From the NCBI RefSeq assembly GCF_009674685.1, contig NZ_WKJI01000001.1:372001-436000 (forward strand): 64,000 nt of DNA, written 5' to 3'. A program made the translations under genes and the position numbers. This document shows, one piece after another, positions 15,999-24,277 of this stretch. The notes beneath the pieces were generated by a model. That model was not told the origin of the DNA and searched no databases. It saw only the letters and a program-made list of their open reading frames with translations. Source of the stretch: Pedobacter puniceum (GTDB taxonomy: Bacteria > Bacteroidota > Bacteroidia > Sphingobacteriales > Sphingobacteriaceae). The stretch's first letter is position 1. Each line of letters begins with the position of its first letter.

Positions 15999-16871
15999 AT
16001 GAATAAAAATGTAAAAGTAGGTATGGTACAGATGTCTTGCACATCAAACAAGCAAGAAAATCTAGATAAAGCCATCCAAAAAGTTAGAGAAGCTGCAGCA
16101 AAAGGCGCTCAAATTGTTTGTTTACAAGAACTTTTTACATCTCTATATTTTTGTGATGTAGAAGATTATGATAATTTCAAATTAGCAGAAAGCATTCCTG
16201 GTCCTTCTACAGATGCTTTGCAAAAAGTAGCTGCCGAGCTTGGTGTGGTTATCATAGCTTCTTTGTTTGAGAAAAGAACCGAAGGTTTATACCATAATAC
16301 AACAGCGGTTTTAGATGCAGATGGTACTTATTTAGGTAAATACCGTAAAATGCATATTCCAGACGACCCTGGCTTTTACGAGAAATTTTATTTTACACCT
16401 GGAGATTTAGGTTATAAAGTTTTCAAAACCAAATTTGCTACGATAGGTGTACTTATTTGCTGGGATCAATGGTATCCAGAAGCCGCTAGGATTACCTCTT
16501 TAATGGGGGCAGAAATTTTATTTTATCCTACTGCTATTGGTTGGGCTAATACCCAAGACGAAGCAACTAATACAGAGCAATATAACGCTTGGCAAACCAT
16601 ACAGCGCTCTCATGCTGTAGCAAATGGCGTACACGTAGTAAGTGTTAATAGAGTAGGAGAAGAAGCTGGGTTGAGATTTTGGGGAGGTTCTTTTATCTCT
16701 AACCCCTTCGGGAGCTTAATTTACAAAGCTTCACATGATGATGAAGAAATTATTGTAGAGGAATTAGATTTAGCAAAATCAGATAATTACAGAACACATT
16801 GGCCTTTCTTACGTGATAGAAGAATTGATTCTTACCAGCCTATTGTGAAAAGGTATATTGATGAGGAGTGA
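15999..16871 (+). CDS. aguB: N-carbamoylputrescine amidase
   Basis: A 290-residue nitrilase-superfamily enzyme that hydrolyses N-carbamoylputrescine to putrescine, CO2 and ammonia, the last step of the agmatine route. The catalytic triad is visible as Glu44 (CLQELF), Lys117 (KYRKMHIPDD) and Cys154 (VLICWDQWYPE). The C-terminal part (SHAVANGVHVVSVNRVG, GGSFISNPFG) matches AguB rather than generic nitrilases. The functional partner aguA lies downstream, but a four-helix-bundle gene with flanking repeats has come between them. A -7 box lies upstream. Confidence 0.95.
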   Translation: MNKNVKVGMVQMSCTSNKQENLDKAIQKVREAAAKGAQIVCLQELFTSLYFCDVEDYDNFKLAESIPGPSTDALQKVAAELGVVIIASLFEKRTEGLYHNTTAVLDADGTYLGKYRKMHIPDDPGFYEKFYFTPGDLGYKVFKTKFATIGVLICWDQWYPEAARITSLMGAEILFYPTAIGWANTQDEATNTEQYNAWQTIQRSHAVANGVHVVSVNRVGEEAGLRFWGGSFISNPFGSLIYKASHDDEEIIVEELDLAKSDNYRTHWPFLRDRRIDSYQPIVKRYIDEE

Positions 16872-16872
16872 A

Positions 16873-16900
16873 AAGTCCGAAGTCCGAGGACCGAAGTCTA
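16873..16900. repeat. Left heptanucleotide repeat block of the IVP cassette
   Basis: Four units of seven, AAGTCCG, AAGTCCG, AGGACCG, AAGTCTA, start one base after the aguB stop codon. Bases 16880-16897 match the reverse complement of 17318-17335 at 16 of 18 positions. Confidence 0.75.
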
Positions 16901-16931
16901 ATCGAACTCGAGAAAAATTATAAAATCTATT

Positions 16932-17286
16932 ATGGCGTTTAAATTTGAAGAACTTAAAGTTTGGAAAAGAGCAATAGATTTATCAGCAGAAATTGATTTA
17001 CTTACTAAATCATTTCCTAAAGATGAACTTTATGTATTAACATCTCAAATTAAACGAGCCTGTGATTCTATTTCACTAAACATCGCAGAAGGTAGTACTA
17101 ATCAATCCAATGCGGAGTTTGCAAGATTTCTTACTTATTCAGTTCGTTCAAATATTGAAGTTGTAAGCTGTTTGCATATTGGGAAAAGAAGAAACATTAT
17201 TGAATCAAAATGACTTTGAAAGGCTTTATTCAGAATGTGAGCAAATTCATTTCATGTTGATTGCATTGAAAAAATCTTTAAAATAA
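16932..17286 (+). pseudogene. Four-helix-bundle protein (23S rRNA IVP/S23 family), broken by a frameshift
   Basis: The first frame (93 codons to 17213) starts MAFKFEELKVWKRAIDLS and contains TSQIKRACDSISLNIAEGS, the clear signature of the four-helix-bundle IVP family. After CLHIGK it runs into a wrong tail and stops. In the next frame the expected end follows at once, LLNQNDFERLYSECEQIHFM and so on, to a TAA at 17284-17286. Dropping one G from the GGG, or one A from the run after it, near 17180-17186 restores a 117-residue protein of normal family length. The gene stops exactly where aguA starts. Either it is an inactivated gene or the extra base is a sequencing error. The function of IVP proteins is unknown. 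Confidence 0.85.
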
Positions 17287-18375
17287 ATGAACAATTTAAA
17301 TAAACAACCAGTTTCCAACTTCGGACCTCGGTCTTCTAACTTCAAACTTCCTAATGGCTACTCTTTCCCACCAGAGTGGGCGCCACATGAAGCAACATGG
17401 CTTTCTTGGCCGCACAAGGAAGCAAGTTGGCCAGGTAAAATCGATAGTATTTATCCTAGATATGCAGAGTTTATCAAATATTTAGCGCTTTCTGAAAAAG
17501 TTAGAATTAATGTGAAGGACGAAGCAATGAAGTCTTTTGCGTTAAAATATATTGAGGCCGCTGGGGCTGATTTATCTCAAATAGAATTTTATTTTCATCC
17601 TACTAATGATGCTTGGTGCAGAGACCATGGTCCGGCTTTCTTGATAAACCCAAATGCAGTTCAGAAAAAAGTTATTGTTGATTGGGATTTTAATGCTTGG
17701 GGTGGTAAATATCCCCCTTTTGATTTAGACGACGTTATTCCAACTAAAATTGGGGCTCATTTTAATATTCCAGTTTTTCATCCGGGTATTATTATGGAAG
17801 GCGGCTCTGTAGAATTTAATGGTGCTGGCACTATTTTAACTTCCAGAAGTTGCTTGTTAAATGAAAATAGAAATCCGCATCTTAACCAAGAACAAATAGA
17901 ACAATACCTCGAAGATTATTATGGTGCCCAACAAATTTTATGGGTTAGCGATGGTATAGTAGGAGATGATACAGACGGCCATATTGATGATACGGTAAGA
18001 TTTGTGAATGAAAATACAGTTTTAACTGTGGTTGAGGATAATCCGGAAGATGAAAACTACGAACTCTTACAAACCAATTTAAGGGAGTTGAAAGAAATGC
18101 GGTTGTTAAATGGAGATGCACTTAACATCATAGAATTGCCTATGCCAGACGCTGTTATTTTTGAAGATACGCGTTTACCTGCCTCTTATGCTAATTTTTA
18201 CATCAGCAATGGTCATGTAATAGTGCCAACTTATCGTTGTAATAAAGATAAAATTGCTTTAGAAATTATAGCTAAATGCTTTCCTGATAGAGAAACTATC
18301 GGGATAGATTCAACAGATATTATCTGGGGATTAGGAAGTTTCCATTGTTTAAGTCAGCAAGAACCTTTGGTTTAA
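17287..18375 (+). CDS. aguA: Agmatine deiminase
   Basis: A 362-residue enzyme that converts agmatine to N-carbamoylputrescine and ammonia. It has the guanidine-modifying fold with WAPHEATWLSWPH near the N-terminus, DAWCRDHGPAFL, IIMEGGSVEFNGAGT, DGHIDDTVRFV, and the catalytic Cys354 in GLGSFHCLSQQEP. The only possible start is the ATG at 17287, on the base after the stop of the IVP gene. As a result about residues 11-22 (NFGPRSSNFKLP) are encoded by a heptanucleotide repeat block and precede the usual family N-terminus. Ends at a bidirectional terminator. Confidence 0.95.
   Translation: MNNLNKQPVSNFGPRSSNFKLPNGYSFPPEWAPHEATWLSWPHKEASWPGKIDSIYPRYAEFIKYLALSEKVRINVKDEAMKSFALKYIEAAGADLSQIEFYFHPTNDAWCRDHGPAFLINPNAVQKKVIVDWDFNAWGGKYPPFDLDDVIPTKIGAHFNIPVFHPGIIMEGGSVEFNGAGTILTSRSCLLNENRNPHLNQEQIEQYLEDYYGAQQILWVSDGIVGDDTDGHIDDTVRFVNENTVLTVVEDNPEDENYELLQTNLRELKEMRLLNGDALNIIELPMPDAVIFEDTRLPASYANFYISNGHVIVPTYRCNKDKIALEIIAKCFPDRETIGIDSTDIIWGLGSFHCLSQQEPLV
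17318..17352. repeat. Right heptanucleotide repeat block, inside the aguA 5' end
   Basis: Five units of seven, ACTTCGG, ACCTCGG, TCTTCTA, ACTTCAA, ACTTCCT, running in opposite sense to the left block at 16873-16900. Translated as part of AguA. Confidence 0.75.
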
Positions 18376-18387
18376 GATTAACCCATA

Positions 18388-18426
18388 AAAAAAAGCCTCG
18401 AAATTCATGATTTCGAGGCTTTTTTT
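18388..18426. terminator. Bidirectional terminator between aguA and the M48 protease gene
   Basis: A 17-bp perfect stem, with GCCTCGAAAT as the core of the left arm (18395-18404), a 5-nt loop (18405-18409), and ATTTCGAGGC on the right (18410-18419), flanked by A and T runs that serve both strands. Confidence 0.92.
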
Positions 18427-18445
18427 ATATAATTAGGATATTTCT

Positions 18446-19252
18446 TTATTTTCTGTAATAAGCTGCTGCTTCTGGTAGATATTTTTTAATATCATTGATA
18501 CGTGTAGCATCGCTAGGGTGGGTGCTTAAAAATTCAGGTGGTTTTTGGCCGTTGCTTTTAGCAGCCATTCTTTGCCAAAAATCTATGGCACTAGCAGGGT
18601 CATATCCGGCCATAGCCATAAAAGTTAAACCCAATCTATCAGCTTCAGATTCTTGTCTTCTAGAGTTTGGTAATAAAACTCCGGCTTGTGCGCCAATTCC
18701 AAAAACTTGTTGGAAAACACCATATCCTGCTTCTGATTTGGTTACCGCAGCCCCTGCTAAAGTACCTAAGCCTTGCGCTATCATAGTTTGCGAGTAACGT
18801 TCGTTAGAATGTTTTGCAATAGCATGAGCAATTTCATGTCCCATAACAGTAGCTAAACCAGCATCGGTTAAAGTTACTGGTAAAATACCTGTATAAACAG
18901 CTACTTTACCACCTGGCATACACCAAGCATTAACATCAGGACTCTGAACCAAGTTAAATTCCCATTGAAAACCAGCAATTTGATTTCCATAACCATTATC
19001 ATTCATGTATTTGGTTACCGCAGCTGCTATTTTATTACCAATATCTTTAACTTTTCTACTTTCAGCAGTATTGGTAACAACTTTAGTTTTTGGGTCAGAT
19101 AGAAACTCGCGATAGCTCTGCGCTGCCATTTGGTTCATTTCTGTATCACTTACCAAATTTGCTTGTCTTCTTCCTGTTAAAGGAACTGTTGAACAAGCAG
19201 TAAAAAAAGCTGCTAGTGCAGCTACAGATAAAATTTTAACGGTTTTGTTCAT
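18446..19252 (-). CDS. M48 family metallopeptidase, predicted lipoprotein
   Basis: A 268-residue zinc protease of the Oma1/BepA-like M48 group. The start at 19252 gives a lipoprotein signal, MNKTVKILSVAALAAFFTAC, with Cys20 as the lipid-bearing residue. The zinc motif HEIAH is at 139-143 and the third ligand lies in RRQESEADRLGL. The C-terminal STHPSDATRINDIKKYLP is the common family ending. It probably takes part in envelope protein quality control from a membrane-anchored position in the periplasm. The frame is open upstream to 19363, but that part overlaps plsY and lacks the signal peptide. It follows plsY after 14 bp in one operon. Confidence 0.92.
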   Translation of the reverse strand: MNKTVKILSVAALAAFFTACSTVPLTGRRQANLVSDTEMNQMAAQSYREFLSDPKTKVVTNTAESRKVKDIGNKIAAAVTKYMNDNGYGNQIAGFQWEFNLVQSPDVNAWCMPGGKVAVYTGILPVTLTDAGLATVMGHEIAHAIAKHSNERYSQTMIAQGLGTLAGAAVTKSEAGYGVFQQVFGIGAQAGVLLPNSRRQESEADRLGLTFMAMAGYDPASAIDFWQRMAAKSNGQKPPEFLSTHPSDATRINDIKKYLPEAAAYYRK

Positions 19253-19266
19253 AAATAATGAATAAA

Positions 19267-19908
19267 TTATTTTTTCTTGAACAGATTTACTTTGGATTCT
19301 TTGCCTCGTAATAGACGTTCTATGTTTTTCTGATGAGTAACCAATATCAAAACACAAATACACATTCCGTAAATAACGATAGCTTTAACAGATACCTGAT
19401 ATACGAAAATAACACTCAAAGGAAAGGTAAAACCTGCCGATATAGAGCTTAATGATACGTATTTACTAACCAAAAGTACAACTGTAAAAACCAGAACACA
19501 AAGCAATGCTGCTGGCAGGTGAACGGCTAAAATCATACCAAAGAGGGTTGCAATACCTTTACCACCTCTAAAACCTGCAAAAACAGGAAAAAGATGTCCC
19601 ATCACTGCAACTATGCCTAAAGCTAATTGGTAATTTACATATTGTACAGAATGCTCTGGTCCGGTTACAGATAGTCCAATAAAATAGGCAAGATTTGTGG
19701 CTGTCCAACCTTTAAGTATATCAATAATCATGACAGGAATACCTGCTTTTTTACCTAAGACTCTAAAAGTATTAGTTGCTCCTGCATTGCCACTGCCATA
19801 TTCTCTAACGTCTATACCGTAAAAAGCCTGACCTATCCATACTGCTGAAGGTATAGAACCGAAAAGATAAGCTAATATGAGTGCTCCTATAGAGTATGCT
19901 GATATCAT
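19267..19908 (-). CDS. plsY: Glycerol-3-phosphate acyltransferase PlsY
   Basis: A 213-residue inner-membrane enzyme with about five helices that transfers an acyl group from acyl phosphate to glycerol 3-phosphate, the first step of phospholipid synthesis. The motifs are present: YLFGSIPSAVWIG in helix 1, DVREYGSGNAGATNTFRV (acyl-phosphate binding), and FRGGKGIATLFG. Second-last gene of an apparent operon DUF4783 gene, nadC, plsY, M48 gene. Confidence 0.95.
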   Translation of the reverse strand: MISAYSIGALILAYLFGSIPSAVWIGQAFYGIDVREYGSGNAGATNTFRVLGKKAGIPVMIIDILKGWTATNLAYFIGLSVTGPEHSVQYVNYQLALGIVAVMGHLFPVFAGFRGGKGIATLFGMILAVHLPAALLCVLVFTVVLLVSKYVSLSSISAGFTFPLSVIFVYQVSVKAIVIYGMCICVLILVTHQKNIERLLRGKESKVNLFKKK

Positions 19909-19964
19909 GTATTTGCAATTATATTAAATAGCTTCTTCTTTCTTGAATAAAAATGAAACTCATT

Positions 19965-20819
19965 TTATGAAATTAAAGCTTTAAGACTCATATCTAAGCT
20001 TTTAACAGAATGTGTTAATGCACCCATAGAGATATAATCTACACCACATTCAGCATATTTTATAGCATTTTCAGGTGTAATACCTCCAGAAGCTTCTGTT
20101 AAAACACTTTTATTAACTAGCTTAACAGCAGCTTTTAAATCATCAAAACCAAAATTGTCTAATAAAATTCTGTCTATACCACCGCAAGACAAAACTTCTT
20201 CTAGTTCTTTGATATTTCTTACCTCAATTTCAATTTGTAAATTTTTTTGATGTTGTTTGATGTAAGATTTTGCTGCCTGTATGGCTTTTTTAATTCCTCC
20301 GGCATAATCCACATGATTATCTTTAATCAAAATCATATCATAAAGACCAAAACGGTGGTTAACGCCTCCTCCAATTTTAACAGCAAGTTTTTCTAGGTAA
20401 CGTAAATTAGGTGTGGTTTTTCTAGTATCTAAAACTTGGGTAGAGCTACCTTTTAATTTTTCAACAATTTGGTTGGTGGTGGTAGCTATACCGCTCATTC
20501 TTTGCATGGTGTTTAAAACCAATCTTTCAGCCATTAGTATAGAGCGTACGCTTCCAGTAACTACTAAAACAATATCGCCATGCTTAACTTTTTCTCCGTC
20601 TTTAATAAAAACATCTACGGTTAAACCAGCATCAACTTCTTTAAAGATTTCTAATGCAATTTCAACACCTGCTACAATGCCTTCATCTTTGATTAAAAGC
20701 TTGGCTTTACCTGTTGCCTCTTCCGGAATAGTTGATAAAGAAGTATGGTCTCCGTCTCCAATATCTTCACTTAAAGCTGTCTTTATAAATGTTCCAATAA
20801 TCTCTTTATCCAATTCCAT
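19965..20819 (-). CDS. nadC: Nicotinate-nucleotide pyrophosphorylase (carboxylating)
   Basis: A 284-residue type II phosphoribosyltransferase that makes nicotinate mononucleotide from quinolinate and PRPP in NAD synthesis. Family motifs are EDIGDGDHTS near residue 18, RLVLNTMQRMSGIATTT, the DTRKTTPNLRYLEKLAVKIG substrate loop, HRFGLYDMILIKDNH, and SGGITPENAIKYAECGVDYI at the end. Length is standard. It is 41 bp downstream of the DUF4783 gene and 56 bp upstream of plsY on the same strand. Confidence 0.96.
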   Translation of the reverse strand: MELDKEIIGTFIKTALSEDIGDGDHTSLSTIPEEATGKAKLLIKDEGIVAGVEIALEIFKEVDAGLTVDVFIKDGEKVKHGDIVLVVTGSVRSILMAERLVLNTMQRMSGIATTTNQIVEKLKGSSTQVLDTRKTTPNLRYLEKLAVKIGGGVNHRFGLYDMILIKDNHVDYAGGIKKAIQAAKSYIKQHQKNLQIEIEVRNIKELEEVLSCGGIDRILLDNFGFDDLKAAVKLVNKSVLTEASGGITPENAIKYAECGVDYISMGALTHSVKSLDMSLKALIS

Positions 20820-20860
20820 AAAAAATTTGAAAGCGCAAAAGTATAAAAATTTAAAAATTG

Positions 20861-21247
20861 CTAGCCTTTATTTTCTTCTATTCTTATTTGGTTAATTAAG
20901 AATTTACCTCCCATATTTTTAAGTTCATAACTTACCCTAAAGTTACCTTTAGAAGTTGTTAATACCAATACTCCAAACTTGTAATTTGCATTGGAAATTA
21001 CTTTGTGGATGATTTTTGTAGCGATAGGAGGGTGTTTTAGAAAGAAATCTTTTAAAATAATTTCGGCTTGTGAGCCAGAGTAAATTTCTTCCTCATTTAA
21101 AATACTTAATTCTATAGTAGAAGAAAAATATTTTGATAATTCTTTGCTATTACCTGTTTTAAAGGCATTAGAAACTTCATCGATAACATCAAAAGAGAGC
21201 GCAGTTTTAAATAAAAAGAGTAATAAAATAGTTAATGCTGGTTTCAT
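20861..21247 (-). CDS. DUF4783 family exported protein
   Basis: A 128-residue protein with a signal peptide (MKPALTILLLFLFKTALS) and a small alpha/beta domain reminiscent of the NTF2-like fold: VIDEVSNAFKTGNSKELSKYF, LKDFFLKHPPIATKIIHKV, and FGVLVLTTSKGNFRVSYELK. This is the Bacteroidota-restricted DUF4783, often found next to nadC as here. Its function is unknown. It is the first gene of the operon that continues with nadC, plsY and the M48 protease gene. Confidence 0.8.
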   Translation of the reverse strand: MKPALTILLLFLFKTALSFDVIDEVSNAFKTGNSKELSKYFSSTIELSILNEEEIYSGSQAEIILKDFFLKHPPIATKIIHKVISNANYKFGVLVLTTSKGNFRVSYELKNMGGKFLINQIRIEENKG

Positions 21248-21342
21248 AAATGTTTGATTAATGTGTTAAAACTACATAAAAGATGCCATAAAATATTCTA
21301 TTAATATAGCAATTTAAGCTTATAGCACTTGTCTTAAAATTA

Positions 21343-21350
21343 TATATTTG
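21343..21350 (+). promoter_or_regulatory. -7 box of gpmI, predicting a nearly leaderless mRNA
   Basis: TATATTTG fits TAnnTTTG and ends 4 bases before the GTG start codon, so transcription would begin at or next to the start codon. Confidence 0.5.
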
Positions 21351-21354
21351 CACT

Positions 21355-22875
21355 GTGAAAAATAAAAAAGTTGCACTCATTATTCTTGACGGTTGGGGAT
21401 ACGGCCGTAAAGATACCTCAAACGCCATTAATGTGGCTAACACTCCTTTTTTTGATTCTTGTCTTCAAAAATATCCAAACAGTACATTAGAGGCTTCTGG
21501 CTTAGCTGTAGGTTTACCAGAAGGTCAAATGGGTAACTCAGAAGTTGGCCATATGAATTTAGGTGCTGGTCGTGTTGTTTATCAAGAATTAGGTCGTATA
21601 AATAAAGCTGTAGCAGATAAAGAATTTACTTCTAACCAAGCTATCAAAAGTGCTTTTGAATATGCAAAGAAAGAAAACAAGGATGTTCATTTCATAGGTT
21701 TAGTTTCTGATGGTGGGGTACATTCACATATTAACCATCTCAAAGGATTATGCGATACCGCTCAAGATTTTGGTTTAGAGAACGTTTTTATTCATGCTTT
21801 TCTTGATGGTAGAGATACAGATCCAAATTCTGGATTAGGTTTTATTACCGAGTTAAATGATCACTTACAGCATACATCAGCAAAATTAGCTTCTGCCATT
21901 GGTAGATATTACGCTATGGATAGAGATAATCGTTGGGAGCGTGTAAAATTAGCTTATGATTTGCTGGTTAAAGCAGAAGGTAAAAAAGTTGATGCTATTA
22001 CAAATGGTATTCAAGAATCTTACGAAGCAGGTGTTACCGATGAATTTATTAAGCCTTTAGTAGTTTGCGATAAAGATGGTAATCCTACAGCTACCATCAA
22101 AGATGGAGATGTGGTTATTTGTTTTAACTTTAGAACAGACCGCGGACGTGAGATAACTTTAGCCTTATCGCAAAAAGCATTTCCAGAGTACGACATGAAG
22201 CCACTGGATTTGTATTATGTTACCATGACTAGCTATGATGAAACTTTTCAAAAGGTTAATGTAGCTTTTGGTAAAGATGATTTGGTGATGACCCTGGGCG
22301 AGGTAATAGAACAAGCAGGTAAAAATCAAATCAGAATTGCTGAAACAGAGAAATATCCACATGTTACTTTCTTCTTTTCTGGTGGCAGGGAGAAAGAGTT
22401 TAAAAATGAGAAAAGATTATTAATTCCTTCTCCTAAAGTAGCTACTTATGACTTACAGCCAGAAATGAGCGCTCACGGAATCACCGATGCTATCATTCCT
22501 GAATTAGTTTCAGAATGGCCAGATTTTATTTGCTTAAACTTTGCTAACCCAGATATGGTTGGCCATACCGGCGTTTTTGATGCTGTAGTTAAAGCTGTAG
22601 AAACCGTAGACCATTGTACAGAGCAAGTTGTTAAAGCTGGTTTAGAACACGGCTATTCTTTCATCGTCATTGCAGACCACGGTAATGCAGATTTTATGGT
22701 GAACGAAGATGGTTCTGCCAATACTGCTCACAGTACAAACTTGGTTCCTTGTATCTTAATTGATGAAGATTATAAGCAAGTTAAAAATGGTAAACTTGGA
22801 GATATAGCGCCAACCATTCTTAAAATAATGAATATTGATATCCCGGCAGAAATGACTGGCGATGTATTGGTATAA
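21355..22875 (+). CDS. gpmI: 2,3-bisphosphoglycerate-independent phosphoglycerate mutase
   Basis: A 506-residue cytoplasmic Mn-dependent enzyme of glycolysis that interconverts 3- and 2-phosphoglycerate. Motifs: ALIILDGWGYG with metal ligand Asp12, MGNSEVGHMNLGAGR with the phosphorylated Ser62, HAFLDGRDTDP, NFRTDRGREI and the C-terminal metal site FVIADHGNADFM-type stretch near residue 438-450, together with ANPDMVGHTG. The GTG at 21355 is used as start because the conserved N-terminus follows within five codons and no ATG precedes it. The next gene begins on the base after the stop. Confidence 0.96.
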   Translation: MKNKKVALIILDGWGYGRKDTSNAINVANTPFFDSCLQKYPNSTLEASGLAVGLPEGQMGNSEVGHMNLGAGRVVYQELGRINKAVADKEFTSNQAIKSAFEYAKKENKDVHFIGLVSDGGVHSHINHLKGLCDTAQDFGLENVFIHAFLDGRDTDPNSGLGFITELNDHLQHTSAKLASAIGRYYAMDRDNRWERVKLAYDLLVKAEGKKVDAITNGIQESYEAGVTDEFIKPLVVCDKDGNPTATIKDGDVVICFNFRTDRGREITLALSQKAFPEYDMKPLDLYYVTMTSYDETFQKVNVAFGKDDLVMTLGEVIEQAGKNQIRIAETEKYPHVTFFFSGGREKEFKNEKRLLIPSPKVATYDLQPEMSAHGITDAIIPELVSEWPDFICLNFANPDMVGHTGVFDAVVKAVETVDHCTEQVVKAGLEHGYSFIVIADHGNADFMVNEDGSANTAHSTNLVPCILIDEDYKQVKNGKLGDIAPTILKIMNIDIPAEMTGDVLV

Positions 22876-23400
22876 ATGATTAGGATACTATTTTTTATAT
22901 CCGCTATATGCTTAACAGCCTGTTCTTTCTCTAACAAAAAAAAGGAACAGGCTGTTAATTATTACAATCTGCAAAAATACTTTTCTGAGGAAGCTACTAG
23001 GTTAAATAAAACCAAACCAAACATCAATAAAACAGTAAAGCACAATAATGCTTCTGAAACGCAATTCATAAAAATTGATGATTGGGCACAAGAATTGGCT
23101 CTTTTTATAGAATCAGACATTAATAAAGCTGCTTGGAAAAATAGCTATCAAAAAGATAGTACGAGCACTAAAATAACTTACACTGCTAAAGAAGAAAACT
23201 TAAGAACAAGAAGAATCATTATCCTACTTAAAAGAAATAAACTATCAAAAATTAGCATCACCAACCAAACAAAAAACAACCTTTATCATACCAAAGAAGA
23301 GCTTATTTATATTCCAGATTCCCTTTATCAGATAGAAAAATATCAGGATGTAAAAGTTTTAGGTATTAATAATTATGAGGTAAAAGGTGTTTTTAACTAG
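22876..23400 (+). CDS. Predicted lipoprotein of unknown function
   Basis: A 174-residue protein with a lipoprotein signal (MIRILFFISAICLTAC, lipobox LTAC, Cys16). The mature part is lysine- and asparagine-rich with no family I recognise; patterns such as IDDWAQELALFIESDINKAA and ITYTAKEENLRTRRIIILLK suggest helix followed by strands. It starts directly after the gpmI stop (TAA then ATG) and is presumably co-transcribed. Its stop overlaps the stop of the opposing TPR gene at CTAG (23397-23400). Confidence 0.75.
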   Translation: MIRILFFISAICLTACSFSNKKKEQAVNYYNLQKYFSEEATRLNKTKPNINKTVKHNNASETQFIKIDDWAQELALFIESDINKAAWKNSYQKDSTSTKITYTAKEENLRTRRIIILLKRNKLSKISITNQTKNNLYHTKEELIYIPDSLYQIEKYQDVKVLGINNYEVKGVFN

Positions 23401-24014
23401 TTTTTGATGTTGATAAGCAGTTGCTTAGATTTTTCTATCTGCGAAACGATATCTTTTCTGGCAGCGTTTTCGGCTAATACTTTCTTTAAATCGGTTATAG
23501 ATGAGTTAGCAGCAGAAATAGCAGCGTTTTTGTTATAAATGTCATTCACTTTCTGACTTTTAAAAACGCTATACTCTTGATAAGCTAAACCTCTGTTCTG
23601 ATAAAACTTCATGTCATTTGGAGTAAGTTCAATCCCACTAGAAAAATCTTTAATAGCACCTAGTAAAAGGTCTTCTTTTTCGGGATTTTTATAATCTTTT
23701 ATTTGGGCGCTCATTAACATTTTAGCTTTACCTCTGTAATAATAAGCAATAGCTTCAGAAGGTTTATAAGCAATCAACTTATCAAAAGATTCTATAGATT
23801 TTTTATAGTTAGATGAATGATAATAAGCATAGCCTAAAAGATAAAGCGCATTCATATTACCATGATCTTGTTTAACAGCTTGTTCAAAAAAAGTAGCGGC
23901 TGTATTAAAATCACCATTCATCATGGCTTTTTGTCCAAGTCTTTCAAACGGAGTTTGCGCAAGTATAGTAAGGGGTAAAATAAGGGCTAAAACTGCTAAA
24001 ATTTTAAATTTCAT
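23397..24014 (-). CDS. Exported tetratricopeptide repeat protein
   Basis: A 205-residue protein with a signal peptide (MKFKILAVLALILPLTILAQ) and TPR-type helix pairs: GDFNTAATFFEQAVKQDHGN, NALYLLGYAYYHSSNYKKSI, AIAYYYRGKAKM and AIKDFSSGIELTPNDMKFYQ. TPR arrays mediate protein-protein contacts; the partner is not evident. It is likely periplasmic. It is convergent with the lipoprotein gene, with a shared four-base stop region. Confidence 0.82.
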   Translation of the reverse strand: MKFKILAVLALILPLTILAQTPFERLGQKAMMNGDFNTAATFFEQAVKQDHGNMNALYLLGYAYYHSSNYKKSIESFDKLIAYKPSEAIAYYYRGKAKMLMSAQIKDYKNPEKEDLLLGAIKDFSSGIELTPNDMKFYQNRGLAYQEYSVFKSQKVNDIYNKNAAISAANSSITDLKKVLAENAARKDIVSQIEKSKQLLINIKN

Positions 24015-24277
24015 GAATATAACTGTTACCTTTAATAATCGTAATTTGTGAAAATATTAACGATTTTAAAATTAAAATATTTCTTTTTCTAAACTTTAAA
24101 TTACCTGACTATTTTTCAGTTTATAAAGATGAGGATTAAAGAAATTAGCCATATAAAGTAATTATTAACCTAAAATTACCATTGGCATAACTGTTGAACT
24201 TCTAGATAACTCAAAAATAATAGGCTTATAGGTAGGTTTACTCTGCCAATTTGACTTTATTAAAAATATAAGATAAT

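Noticed and set aside
19253-19363. N-terminal extension of the M48 protease
   Set aside because: It overlaps plsY and would bury the lipoprotein signal peptide that begins at 19252.
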